DNA of 30,900 bases from Chara braunii (GCA_003427395.1 BFEA01000693.1:105885-136784), one strand, 5' to 3'. Shown: positions 21,621 through 30,849, counted from the first letter of the stretch. Notes: generated by a model not told the origin, from the sequence alone. Translations and numbers: made by a program.

Positions 21621-22167
21621 CAAGGAGGTTGGTCTGAGGGACTAAAATTACCAAGCCTATGGTAAAAAATTGACATCGTTGGAACATAACTCCCAGCGTG
21701 TGTTGCTGACCAAGTATAACCAGACAGCTGACCTTCTGGTTTTGGCCTTGAGTTGAAACTTGAATGGTGAGCACCCTATTGAGGGAATCAACTCAAGTGT
21801 TTGGTTACAAGTGGGGTTGAGAGTCAGGTTGAGAAGCTGGGTAAAAACTAAGATAGGAGGATTTACCCTTCATTGCGTAATTAATACGGAAACCACTGTT
21901 AATATAAGAACAATGTGGGTCGCAGATTTGGCCTGGTCAACCAGACTCTGGTGGGTTTAAACCAAGACCGTCGATCCCCTCGCATTAAACTTCGGGTGGG
22001 ACGGTAATATGGTTTCGGTTAAGACTCGCGTCCAAAATGGGCAAATTTTATGTCTCATCGGACAACCAACGAGGATCTGGGAAAAAAGTCTAAAGATGTC
22101 GAAAAGGTGATTGTTGTCTCTCTTGATACCTTTTACTGTTGTAGTACGGATTCTGTATCCTCACCAT

Positions 22168-22228
22168 TGGTTCATTGAGTTTGGGTTGGGGGGTTCAGTA
22201 TGTGGGAGACCCGGTTTAGAACCCTGGA
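22168..22228 (+). other. tRNA-like segment in P3
   Basis: TGGTTCATTGAGTTTGG (22168-22184) resembles box A. GGTTTAGAACC (22213-22223) resembles box B and begins 45 bases later, as in a tRNA gene. The T-arm flanks CCC and GGG are partly complementary. It is the homologue of 9188-9131 in P1. Confidence 0.55.
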
Positions 22229-22541
22229 AACGGTAGAATATATCAAGGGAGACAATACGAATCTTAACTGCATCTCAATCCAGTGACTCAGATTTGGCTA
22301 TCCACTTATCAAAGATGCGTCTTATTTAAAAAAAGGGATTTACCTTCTCTTTAAAGAAAAAAAAAAAGTACATGTATTATTTTGTATTGTATCATTTGTC
22401 CAGTGTTGTTATCACTCATGTCGTATTTTATCGGTTGATTGGATCGTGAAAAACGATCTAAGGAAAAATTGTATGAACGATAATGATAAACGTCCTTGGC
22501 GACGAGGACATCGCTTAATAGGGTTTGGGAATATTGACGGA

Positions 22542-22567
22542 CCAAATACCCTTACCATGGTATTTGG
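22542..22567. other. AAATACCC hairpin, P3 copy
   Basis: CCAAATACC (22542-22550) pairs with GGTATTTGG (22559-22567). The centre differs from the P1 copy, so the stem is 9 bp instead of 13. Confidence 0.8.
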
Positions 22568-23217
22568 CCATGTTTTTGCAGTCGACACGGCGACGACATC
22601 GATTACCAAGACTAGACTGGTCTAAAATAAAAAAAGTGTGCGCACTTTAGCGCGACGCTCTGAAACGATTTTCCTCGACCACTGAGACCGAGTTAATCAA
22701 TAAGAAAACTTCGTTAGTCTGCGCACGCGTTATTACGACGCGCGTTGTGATGGTTAGGATCAGTAGTAATTTTTTAACGAAAGAGGCCGAGGATTAAGTC
22801 GATATAAAACACACGCGCCTACCTCGATGACAAAAAGACGTCGAAATTGGTCGTGCACAAGGCTTGAACCTCAATATGATACTCATTAAAAAAAAAGTAG
22901 TAGTATGAAAATATTTTAAACCCTCAACCACGGAGGTCGAAGGATCGAATACAACTAGGTTGATGTAGTGTCGAACGAAGTCGACGATACTCTCGAAAAT
23001 CTAACTATTGTACGTTTTCAGTCAACCTAAATTAATTTAGGCCCCGGCCTTGTGGCCGAGGCAACCATAATGACCCAAAAAGTCTACGGTTGCCAAATTA
23101 CCGCATTTGTAAGGGGTTGGCTCCTCACTTAAACGTTGTTGAGCTCGGTCCACTAGGTGGACTGAGCCCCACTCCTCTACATATACTTGAGTTGATCCTC
23201 TTCTAACCAAAGTAGAA

Positions 23218-23292
23218 ACTAGCTCAGTGGGTTTCGGTGCGGATTGAGAATCAGGTGATTCGTGGATTGAATTCATCCGACCTCGAGCTAAC
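23218..23292. other. tRNA-like palindrome (P3)
   Basis: On the plus strand TAGCTCAGTGGG (23220-23231) is a strong box-A match. GGATTGAATTC (23264-23274), 44 bases later, is box-B-like. TAGCTC (23220-23225) pairs with GAGCTA (23285-23290). The inverted arms are interrupted by one extra C, so this is the most degraded of the four palindromes. Confidence 0.65.
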
Positions 23293-23480
23293 TTTTTTTT
23301 ATGAGGAACTCTACTTTGGTTTTCACCCGATTTCGTTCCGCCGGAGCTTGAATTCGCGACCTCAGTGGTGAACTTAATTAGAGTTAGTTGGTTAGTTGGC
23401 ACCGACTGTAGGAGGGGCTTGACACTTGGCATAAATGGGTAGCTAGTTGTTATATTTATTTATTTATTTATTTATTAGTT

Positions 23481-24104
23481 TCTTGTTAATTAGATTCGTT
23501 TTTCTTTATTTTTCTTATTACTCAGTCATCTCTCTACCTTCGTAGTTACTCTTCATAAATTCACTTTTATGAATCTTCATTGGATAGTCGGGCAGATTCC
23601 CGTTTCCACAAAATTTGTTCGACTCTGGACACAACGACCCGAGACTCTGATCCGCATGCTCGAGCTGAGTGCGCAACGAGCAACACAACGAGTGCGTAGC
23701 AGCATGCGGACGAAGGACACAGGGAGGAGTGGGAGTCGTGCGCAGGAAGAAAAACACGCGAGCGAGAATGTGGAGCACGCAGAGCAAAGAAGATAGTTGC
23801 ATAAAAGAAAGGAGGCGCACGGACCGAAAGGAAAAAAATACTCTCGTAGGTTAACGTAATGGTTAAACCATGAGGAGAGTTTAACGATTCATTCTTGTCA
23901 TGAATTATTTTATTGTAATTGTAAANAATCTTTTTTATGACAAGACCTATAAAAAAAATAACTCTGCGTAAAACAAAAAAAAAGAGCCCTAAAGGAGTAA
24001 TTCATATACAGGCTAGCTTTCGGTGGGTGGACTCCCCATAGAGTCTTGATGCGGACCTACGGGTTGCAATCCCACTTGCGGCCTTCCTCTCGTAGTCAGT
24101 AGAC
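23481..24104. other. no gene recognised
   Basis: The sequence includes an unresolved base at 23926, A-rich runs and a box-B-like GGGTTGCAATCCC at 24061-24073. Two short plus frames (23569-23796 and 23669-23854) resemble nothing known. Confidence 0.4.
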
Positions 24105-24290
24105 TAGACTTAGATTAAGAAGGGTAGAAGTAGGAAGGTGTGAGACTCTCAGATCCAAGAAGAGGTGCCCTCAGACTCACCGGAGAGGGCCTTGTAATCT
24201 TCGCGCGCCTGAAGGCCCCGCTATGGCGGCCAAAGTGCCCAGTAGCTTGGTTATTCGAGGTCAGTCGTTTGCCGTCGAATCCTCGATGAC
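24105..24290 (+). repeat. dispersed repeat R, copy 2
   Basis: This is the partner of 16418-16600, best seen in GAGACTCTCAGATCCA, CCTCAGACTCACCGGAGAGGG and the (C/T)AAAGTG block. Similarity weakens after about 24250. Confidence 0.6.
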
Positions 24291-25360
24291 CTCTTCAACT
24301 CGCAACGTCACCACACTCACCGGCCAAATCACGTCCTCAAGTCATACTTCGTCGTACTTGGCTAAGACCCCACACCTTAGCCTAGAGTGACCACTTCTAG
24401 ATAGAGAGCGCCTCCTTCCCCACGCCCTTGTTCAAACTCAGTGCTCCCAAGCAACTAGCACACACACCAGCAGCGCTGATTGGCCAGCTCCGTAGCAATG
24501 CTCAATGCGAACGCAGTAAGACTCTAGCTCCTCACAACCGCCTTGTACGCGCAGCATACCGTACTACACGGGGTGCTCCGCAAGACTCATCATCAAGCTC
24601 AACGGCTCAGCAAGGTGCTCAGCAGGTGCACTGCCCATGTGCAGCACGACACAGCATAGGCTATAGTAGCCAAACCCATCAGTAGCTACCTTGCCTAACA
24701 CCCTTCAATTTTTGGCCCACCGAGCCTGTGGGACACAATCCAAAATCTGTGCAGTGGAGTACATGACAGTACGAACCAGGCAAGAGCGCTGTAGAAGTCG
24801 ACAGGACGAGCGGGTCAGTGGGTTGTCAACGACAACGTGGAGCTCAAGGCACCAACAACAAGGCAACCAACCTTCAGAATGCATGCGGAAGGTCCGATCA
24901 GAGGACGGACAGCCTGGTAGCGAGGTAGCAAGGCGCACGGTGACACCCGTAGTACGATCGCGCCGTACAACGAACACGTTAATCTGCAACGATCCTTATG
25001 CAGAGCGAGGGAGACACTTCTTAGCGGGAGGCGGAGCGACACACCAGATAACAGGTAAGTCCTCCACGCGCGGCCACCCTCCCGCTGCCTCAAACTACGA
25101 GCAAAGTCGGGTGAATCTCCAGCTGGATCCCAGGCGGACACCTGCTGTCTCCCAACTTTACTCGGCGGCTGGCCTCCCGCTGCTACTATGGGCGGAATCA
25201 GATGAATCTCCCACTAGAACACAGGGAGATACATAACCAGTTCGAAACCGCCCTTTTTCACGCAAGACCTTTCTAACATAACTCAGACTCTGACCACTAA
25301 TCTCAAAATCTAACACCGCCCCCGAACTCGCCCGACTTCGGACCTCTACTCTGCAACTTT
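24291..25360. other. no gene recognised; short duplication
   Basis: Plus frame 24691-25236 is open for 181 codons but has no recognisable domain and lies in GC-rich sequence. A CCTCCCGCTGC...GATGAATCTCC block is duplicated (about 25079-25130 and 25171-25220), about 91 bases apart. A perfect CAGGTAAGT lies at 25052-25060. Confidence 0.4.
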
Positions 25361-25920
25361 CCTCCCTCGATTTCGTCAAGACCCGGACGCGACATTCGTT
25401 TTCCTTGTCTGGCCATATCCAGCCCCGACACTCTCCGCGCACCATCTCCCCCTACCAACCTTCGTTATGCTCGCCTACCACCAGTTCTGAGCCCGGATTT
25501 GGGGTCGCCACCCCTCAAAACCCCTGTTGCTGACTTCGTTTCATTCGATTCTTTCAAGAATCGATCGAAATATCCCCCTCTCTTTCTCCTCCCATAGCCA
25601 TTTCGGCGCAGCCCCTACTTCTTCCAACTCCCTTTTTACTAACATTTTCCCCAAACTGACTTCACGATCTAATTCGCAGCGCAAAAAAACACAATTTACA
25701 GCTTTATTTCGCTCGATTTCGTTAAGAATCGAGCGAAATATTGCTTCTTCCTACCTCTACCATAGCCCCTTCCGCCATAACACTGCGTGACCTTTTTCTT
25801 ACTAACCTTCTTCTAGACTAACTTTCACCTTAAACTAACGCTGGACTCGAAGTCGCCATGGTTTAAAACCCCTAAGAAGACTCCCTTCCCGCCCAGTTTC
25901 ATCAGGAAACGGTCGGCGTT
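25361..25920. repeat. decayed tandem repeat, ~170-178 bp, with hairpin
   Basis: Units are marked by (C/T)TCGATT, an 8-base loop and AATCGA: near 25366 (eroded), 25539-25570 (10 of 12 pairs) and 25705-25740 (perfect 14-bp stem), with an eroded trace near 25897. A GTCGCCA...AAAACCCCT block recurs near 25504 and 25852, two units apart. The spacing is about 168-190 bp. Confidence 0.7.
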
Positions 25921-26800
25921 ACTAGCTCCTCTTTGCCATCTTCAGCCCCCTTCTTGTCTGCATGTACCTGGCGCGTTCCCACGCCCAGGTTCATCCGCAC
26001 CTTCTGCCCATCCCCTGGTGACCTCCGTTCCCCCGCGATCACTCCGCCTACCACCAGTCTCCCTATTGCCTTGCTTCCTGCACGCACCTGGCGCACAACA
26101 CCGCCCGGGTTCAGCCCACTCTTCTTCTTGGCTGCCCGCTCGCTCCCTCCGCCTTTGCTGTTGCACCGCGCCATACTGCCTCGTGTGCACTCCGCTGCCA
26201 CTATACTGTGGCTCCGTGCTCCTTAGCGCTGCGCTGTCCGGTCAGTCCCTCCGCCCGTTGCGACCGATCGGCCCAATCTCCGACCATCCCTGAGGGAAAG
26301 TTCGGAGGCATTCAGCTACTAGACGCTTCGATTAGTCTTTCGCCCCCTATACCCAAGTCCGATTGACACGTCGTGCGGGCAGCAGCGCTGTGGGCTTCAC
26401 CGGAGTCCCGCTGCTACATAGCGCCTCCCACCCCCACTGCGCTATCTACTCCCTTGCTCACATGCACCCGGCGCCCACCTGCGTCCGGGTACATCCGCCA
26501 CTCTGCCTCCTGCTTTTTCCTCCCTGTCTCCTCCGGTCCCCGTCACCGCCCCAACACTTACTACCCGCCCGCACTGTTGCTCCGCCCGCTGCTGCCGGGC
26601 CAGCCCCATTACAGTTTGTCCCTGCGTGCTCACTCCGCCTAGGCGGAATGCTCCAACCCCTCAGGCCTCCAACAGTCAGGCTCCCCCATAGGTACGTGGG
26701 TTGCGGTGTCGGCTGAACGCCCCTGCCGCAGGCCCGTAGCATGGCCCCTGGTGCAGTCGGGCCTGGCACAAATTTTTAGAGGTAATAGCAAATATTCAAG
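25921..26800. repeat. C-rich sequence with diverged repeats
   Basis: The blocks TGCATGTACCTGGCGC, TGCACGCACCTGGCGC and CATGCACCCGGCGC, each followed by a CC(C/A)GG(G/T)T(T/A)CA block, occur near 25958, 26078 and 26461. CTACCACCAGT recurs at about 25479 and 26050. Many long frames are open on both strands because stop codons are rare in this composition, but none is recognised. Confidence 0.55.
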
Positions 26801-27599
26801 TGAGAACTCTGAGACCCGAACCGGAGGGAAACCCCGTGGGCATACTCACATCCAAACCTCCTACAACGGATCGTGGTAGGCGGGCGGGGCATATTCACAC
26901 CCGAGGAGGGTCCCCGACACTCAGGTTCCTCCCGCCTCGTGGGCTAATCATCTACCGGCTCGAATGTACGTTAATTCCCCCGACCCATATTCTTAGGACA
27001 TACAGGATAAAAGAACTTTGCCAACACCTTGAACACGTGGAGATCCGTAAGTCAACGAACGGAGGCGCGCGCTCAAATTAAAAGGTACCAACGAAAAAAA
27101 AAAAAAAAATTGATCTTAAAAACTTACAGTCGCCAAAGACAAAATAAAGGATACCCCCTGCACCGCTCTGACGCCGCCTAATGGCAAAACCAAACGAGGT
27201 AGCCCTACGGCCCTCAACCCCGTCGGCTTCCTCCTCGATGCTCCGCTGCCGCTGCGTCGACGCTCGCCGGCCTCGATCCCTGAACCTTCGTACTGTCAAT
27301 CCAATGTCGTAACCTATAGGGCTAAGCCCAAGCCTGGGATCGAGTCCCGCAGAATACCATATAGGCAGTGCGGCGCGACGCTTTGAGCCAACAAAACAGC
27401 TGCGCGGCTCCCATTTGCCCGCGCCGGCTTGCTTATACCGTGCCATAATTGCCCCGCGCGCCATCCTACGACACCCCGCTTACCGCACGAAGCCGCGCCG
27501 TCGTTGCCAATGCCGTTGTCGGGGCCGTTTCTCCGCACGCGCGTTCGACTTTGTCAAAAGTACCAATCAAAAGAAAATATCCGTAATTCTTGCTTAATC
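26801..27599. other. no gene recognised; 49-bp duplication
   Basis: GGGCATACTCACATCC (26838) and GGGCATATTCACACCC (26887) are 49 bases apart. The minus frame 27464-27078 is open for 128 codons but crosses a tRNA-like motif and has no recognisable domain. Confidence 0.4.
27336..27392 (-). other. tRNA-like segment
   Basis: On the minus strand TTGGCTCAAAGCG (27392-27380) resembles box A. GGGACTCGATCCC (27348-27336) is a strong box B that starts 44 bases later. GGGCTAAGCCC, a perfect small palindrome, lies just beyond at about 27319-27329. An intact tRNA fold is not evident, so a tRNA-derived repeat head is more likely. Confidence 0.5.
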
Positions 27600-27774
27600 A
27601 AAAATAAATAAATAATAAATAATATCACCAAGCAAAACGACCAAGGTCCGGGCCGGCTCTACGATCAACAACAGAAAAGAATCACGCGCGCCTTAAACCT
27701 GCGCGCCCACGCACTCGCTATTGGGGTCAACCACTCAATCAACGCAATTACAGACGCAGCCGCGCTTCGCGCGG
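27600..27774. other. (TAAA)n tract and GC hairpin
   Basis: An A-rich (TAAA)n stretch lies at 27600-27625, and a perfect hairpin CCGCGC/GCGCGG at 27760-27774. Together with the hairpin at 27830-27847 this resembles a shortened P-family copy in the P1 orientation. Confidence 0.45.
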
Positions 27775-27810
27775 TATACTTAAATTCTAAACAAAAACCG
27801 TTTTCTGTTA

Positions 27811-27860
27811 CTTGCAAAAACCAGGGCGGATACCCTTGTAAGGGTATTTGCACCGACAGC
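27811..27860 (+). repeat. AAATACCC-type hairpin fragment
   Basis: TTGCAAAAAC leads to a hairpin ATACCCTT/AAGGGTAT (27830-27837/27840-27847) and then to CACCGACAGC. Flanks and stem match P1 (8780-8826) and the reverse complements of P3 and P4. It lies on the opposite strand to P4 and abuts the integrase remnant. Confidence 0.8.
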
Positions 27861-28455
27861 GCACCCCCAGGCTAATGCTCCGGTCGAACGTGGGCACGCC
27901 ACCTTGACTAATTTGCTAGCCAAATGGTGTGTTGGCAAGCCGTCAGCATGGCCCGTCTATCTCAGAGCTGCCATATTTGTTGAAAACATAACCGTAAAAC
28001 GGACTACTGGATATGCCCTGGTTACGTTATGGTTTGGACGACATGCTACATTTCCAACCGAGAGTTTCCTGACCACATGGCAAAAACAGGATATGAAGGT
28101 CATGCTTTCTACAGAAGAATTGCTGGACCTGAGGACCAGACAAATAAAGGCGACTGAGGAAAGAGTTGTAGAGGCTGCTGCTTCAACTGTGGACAACAGA
28201 CGAGCGGACAAAGTTAGATGGGATAAGCAACCCCGGGTTAGAAAGGAGCCGTTGGAAGTGGGGGATATTGTCCTCCTCTATGACTCTTCTCTTGAAAAGC
28301 AATGGTCGAGGAAATTAGATAATCGATGGATGGGACCATATCGTATCATTAAGAAAACAGAGCATGGGGCATACGAGATTGAGGAGATGGATGGAGCATG
28401 TGGGCGAGATTGGGTTTCGGGCTCACGCTTGAAGAAGTTTGTTCATAGGGACTAG
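27853..28455 (+). pseudogene. Ty3/gypsy integrase, C-terminal remnant
   Basis: This is the only recognisable protein. Integrase inserts retrotransposon cDNA into chromosomes within the nucleus. The frame reads HPQAN then VERGH, in which the glutamate codon (27886-27888) matches the catalytic E of the DDE core. It continues with TGYALVTLWFGR and ATFPTE, the end of the core fold; then an acidic/basic helical linker; then VGDIVLLYDSS, and NRWMGPYRI with the GPY motif at 28333-28341, typical of the integrase C-terminal module. SGSRLKKF precedes the stop at 28453-28455. About 200 codons remain. The zinc-binding N-terminus, the two core aspartates, and the RT, RNase H, protease and Gag regions are missing upstream, where the sequence runs into a P-type hairpin. 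The surviving frame has no internal stop, so the element may have been recently active. Fungal Ty3 elements have similar C-termini; no chromodomain follows. Confidence 0.93.
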
Positions 28456-28907
28456 ATAATGCCTTACTTTTCTTAACAGACATTGATACCACAGGCTAAC
28501 CTGATTCTATGATTAAGTATTTGTAAGATATACTTTTCATGTAGTGGACAGACACATATGGACTTGTAATGAATTACTTGTTGATGTCATTTTTGTCATT
28601 ATTCTTCGTTCTTGAGCAGAATAATTGATGTGCATAATAATTTTTTCAAGCCTTGCAAGGATGATTCTCTGAGCATACATCTCTTTTATTTCTTATGTGG
28701 AATGAGTTTTGCTTGTGAGGGATTGATTTAAATCATTTGTGCAAAGTCATGACTTAATGTGTAAAATGTGTATAAAATTTTGGAACATGTGACTTCCTGA
28801 ACGATAAGTATTCGTTCTGTAGGCACATGGTTTAATAAATATAATAAGTTTATATGTAATACCTAGTCCTTATTGTGTCTTGATATTCCTGAAAGATATG
28901 AGTCTTG
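28456..28907. other. AT-rich sequence after integrase, no gene
   Basis: About 450 bases of AT-rich non-coding sequence separate the integrase stop from the LTR-like segment. They could be the element's 3' untranslated region or the start of its LTR. I could not find an unambiguous polypurine tract. Confidence 0.5.
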
Positions 28908-29283
28908 TAGGTGGTAGTGAGGCTCGTGCCAGAACTTGGTTCCTGGTCCACAACGAGATGATGTCATTTTCCTTGAAAAAGGGCGATGGCTACACTATCT
29001 CCGAAAAGGAGGATGGTGTCGTAATCCTGTTGACACCTCGCCTTAGAGGGGAGCGATCGCTGCTTATCAGAGGGGTGGGGTTGGTCGTCTAGGGTCGCCG
29101 CGTCCTTATGATCCTCGTCTGACCAACTTGGACTATAAGGATGGGGTTATCTCGCCTTGTAGACGTGGCATTGACAGGGTTGCGATACTGGAATCGGAGG
29201 GAATGTGGTGATGCTCGTATATAAAGCGGGGCTTGATGTCGAGATGTTATCCTTTGTGGAGGATTACACCACTCCTCGACGCA
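28908..29283 (+). repeat. LTR-like segment, copy 2
   Basis: This is a direct repeat of 20780-21145, downstream of and in the same sense as the integrase, as a 3' LTR should be. TATATAAAG at 29218-29226 is a plausible core promoter element; it precedes AGCGGGGC, GATGTTATC and GGATTACACCACTCCT, which both copies share. Exact LTR ends are not determined. Confidence 0.7.
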
Positions 29284-29645
29284 GTCACATAGAGTTTGGG
29301 GATATTAGGACATAATAATCCTGGGTATTTGTAAAGTTGCACGATCGGATGGGTTATGGAATTCAGGTAAAGGACTTAAATAAAAGGTTCTTGTATTAAA
29401 TGGCTAGTTCAGATCATGTCTGAACGATTATCATAGGTTGGGTTATGGAGACCTGTCAGGGGTTATTCCTAGCTCATTCTGGAAATTAGCGGAAGGTTAA
29501 TACGGGTCTTCCAGAAGGGATGGTGGAACACCGGAGCCTTGCTATTATTATCCTCGACACGTGGGAGGTCCAGGTTAAACTCCTAGCGACACGTGAGTGT
29601 GTTGAGGTGTTGTGGATGCATCCCCATGGACATGAGAGACCCGGG

Positions 29646-29867
29646 TTAAATTCCCGGCAGTAATGGTTGCTTGCCCAGATGATTGAAATATTGATTTCCA
29701 ACCGAATGAACTTTGTTAGCCAGAACCATGAAAACTAAGTCCTTTGAATTTTGGGCTTCCAAAAGCTGAATCTGGGCCTGAGTTTCAAAATTTTGGGCTT
29801 CCAGGGCCTCAATCTGGTACCCAACCGATGAATGCAGAATGATTGTAAATTTTGGCTTCGAGAGCAT
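29646..29867 (-). other. short open frame with 14-residue repeat
   Basis: A 73-codon minus-strand frame contains IEALEAQNFETQAQ followed by IQLLEAQN. The corresponding DNA repeats TTGGGCTTCC with a 42-base period (29751 and 29793). The leucine and glutamine spacing would suit a coiled coil. It lies inside P4 and has no other support, so it may simply be a 42-bp duplication. Confidence 0.2.
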
Positions 29868-30039
29868 AACTCATTTAATGGTAAGGAGTCCGTTTTTTCG
29901 GATATCCGCTTGTTAAAGTATCTCTGATTTTATTAAGATTGAAAGATACTAAGAGAGGTATTTGTAAAAATTTATGTTGAGAAGTACCGACCACGTGAAC
30001 GACGTGGAAGTCGTTCAATGGGGCCCGGGAATGCTGTCG

Positions 30040-30069
30040 GGGCAGAAACCCTGACAAGGGTATTTGCCC
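30040..30069. other. AAATACCC-type hairpin, P4 copy
   Basis: GGGCAGAAACCCT (30040-30052) pairs with AGGGTATTTGCCC (30057-30069) at 11 of 13 positions. The minus-strand flanks TTGAAAAACAC and CCCCGACAGCATTC match the other copies. Confidence 0.85.
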
Positions 30070-30309
30070 GTGTTTTTCAACGTCGGACACTGTCTGACCT
30101 TCCCACTTAATTAGAAGACTTGATGAGGTTGACATTGCCAGAGTTTATCCAGACCAGCGCTATGACTGAAAGACTTGAACTTATTTGAACCTGACATCGT
30201 CGACGCAGGACGACACCGACATCCGTGCGGGATAACAGGGGTCGGCACTGTCGTCCGCGGGTTTCGACGAGGCCGCGCTGGTGTGCGGTCGTGGGAAAAC
30301 TAAAGTTAA

Positions 30310-30638
30310 ACCTAGTCTACCTATAATAAGGTCGCGCGGCTGTTAAGCCGCACAATTCAGGGCCTAAGCGGGCCAAAAAGGGGTCGCCGCGACAATATGG
30401 ACCGCGGCGTGAAAAGATGGCTACGGTCCATATGGCTTTTGCGCCAAGGACCCGGGAGCGAAGGAGTCGAGGCCGGCTAAGTACGGCAGTTGTTCAAGCT
30501 GTCGGTCGCCGACCCCGCCTGCCAGCCACGGCAGCAAGCCGGCTTAGCAGGCATAGCCTGCTAGGCGTTAGCAAGACGCCTGCAGGGCACGAGGAGCCCT
30601 TCATATGGAAGGGCTGCTCTTTTTCTGATGTGAAAAGA
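30310..30638. repeat. hairpin array in P4
   Basis: Successive short stems: GCGGCT/AGCCGC (30336-30351), GTCGC/GCGAC (about 30383-30393), ATATGGACCG/CGGTCCATAT (about 30394-30433), GGTCG/CGACC (about 30504-30514), AGCAGGC/GCCTGCT (about 30546-30562), AGGCGT/ACGCCT (about 30563-30581) and AGCCCTTC/GAAGGGCT (about 30595-30616). Most are perfect. The density resembles the array at 13.58-15.57 kb. Confidence 0.8.
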
Positions 30639-30722
30639 AGCTAGCCCAGTAGGTATTGTCACCAGATTACCACCCCGCGGACACGGGGATCGAACGTGAC
30701 AAAGTGCGCTACCGGGCTAGCT
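30639..30722. other. tRNA-like palindrome (P4)
   Basis: AGCTAGCCCAGTAG (30639-30652) pairs with CTACCGGGCTAGCT (30709-30722) at 13 of 14 positions; the odd position is G-U when read as minus-strand RNA. On the plus strand, box A TAGCCCAGTAGG (30642-30653) and box-B-like GGATCGAAC (30687-30695) are about 44-45 bases apart. On the minus strand GTTCGATCCCC is a textbook T-loop sequence. Confidence 0.8.
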
Positions 30723-30849
30723 CCTTTTGGAGCAGCCCGCGATGTGATAACAGGTGCGGCCGATTTCTGGCCGTTCGATCTTCGAGATCGTGCGGCTGAA
30801 ATCAACCGCGCTGGGGTGATATGGCCCTTTCACAAGGATGACACGCATG

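Larger units (their letters stand above)
21326..23480 (-). repeat. P-family element, copy P3
   Basis: P3 is the inverted counterpart of P1; the two face each other across about 11.4 kb. Landmarks on the minus strand, from right to left: (TTTA)n tract near 23450-23477, degraded box-B-like motif near 23347-23362, tRNA-like palindrome 23218-23292, AAATACCC hairpin 22567-22542, tRNA-like segment 22168-22228 and tandem repeats 21620-21371. In the 21890-21985 block most differences from P1 are transitions, many toward A or T in this copy and in mixed dinucleotide contexts. No coding frame is conserved with P1. Confidence 0.85.

Noticed and set aside
24691-25236. 181-codon plus-strand frame as a gene
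   Set aside because: There is no recognisable domain, several other frames on the other strand are equally open, and the composition is GC-rich and low in stops.
25361-25920. CRISPR array
   Set aside because: The units are about 170 bp, diverged, and without short identical repeats separated by unique spacers; the genome is eukaryotic.
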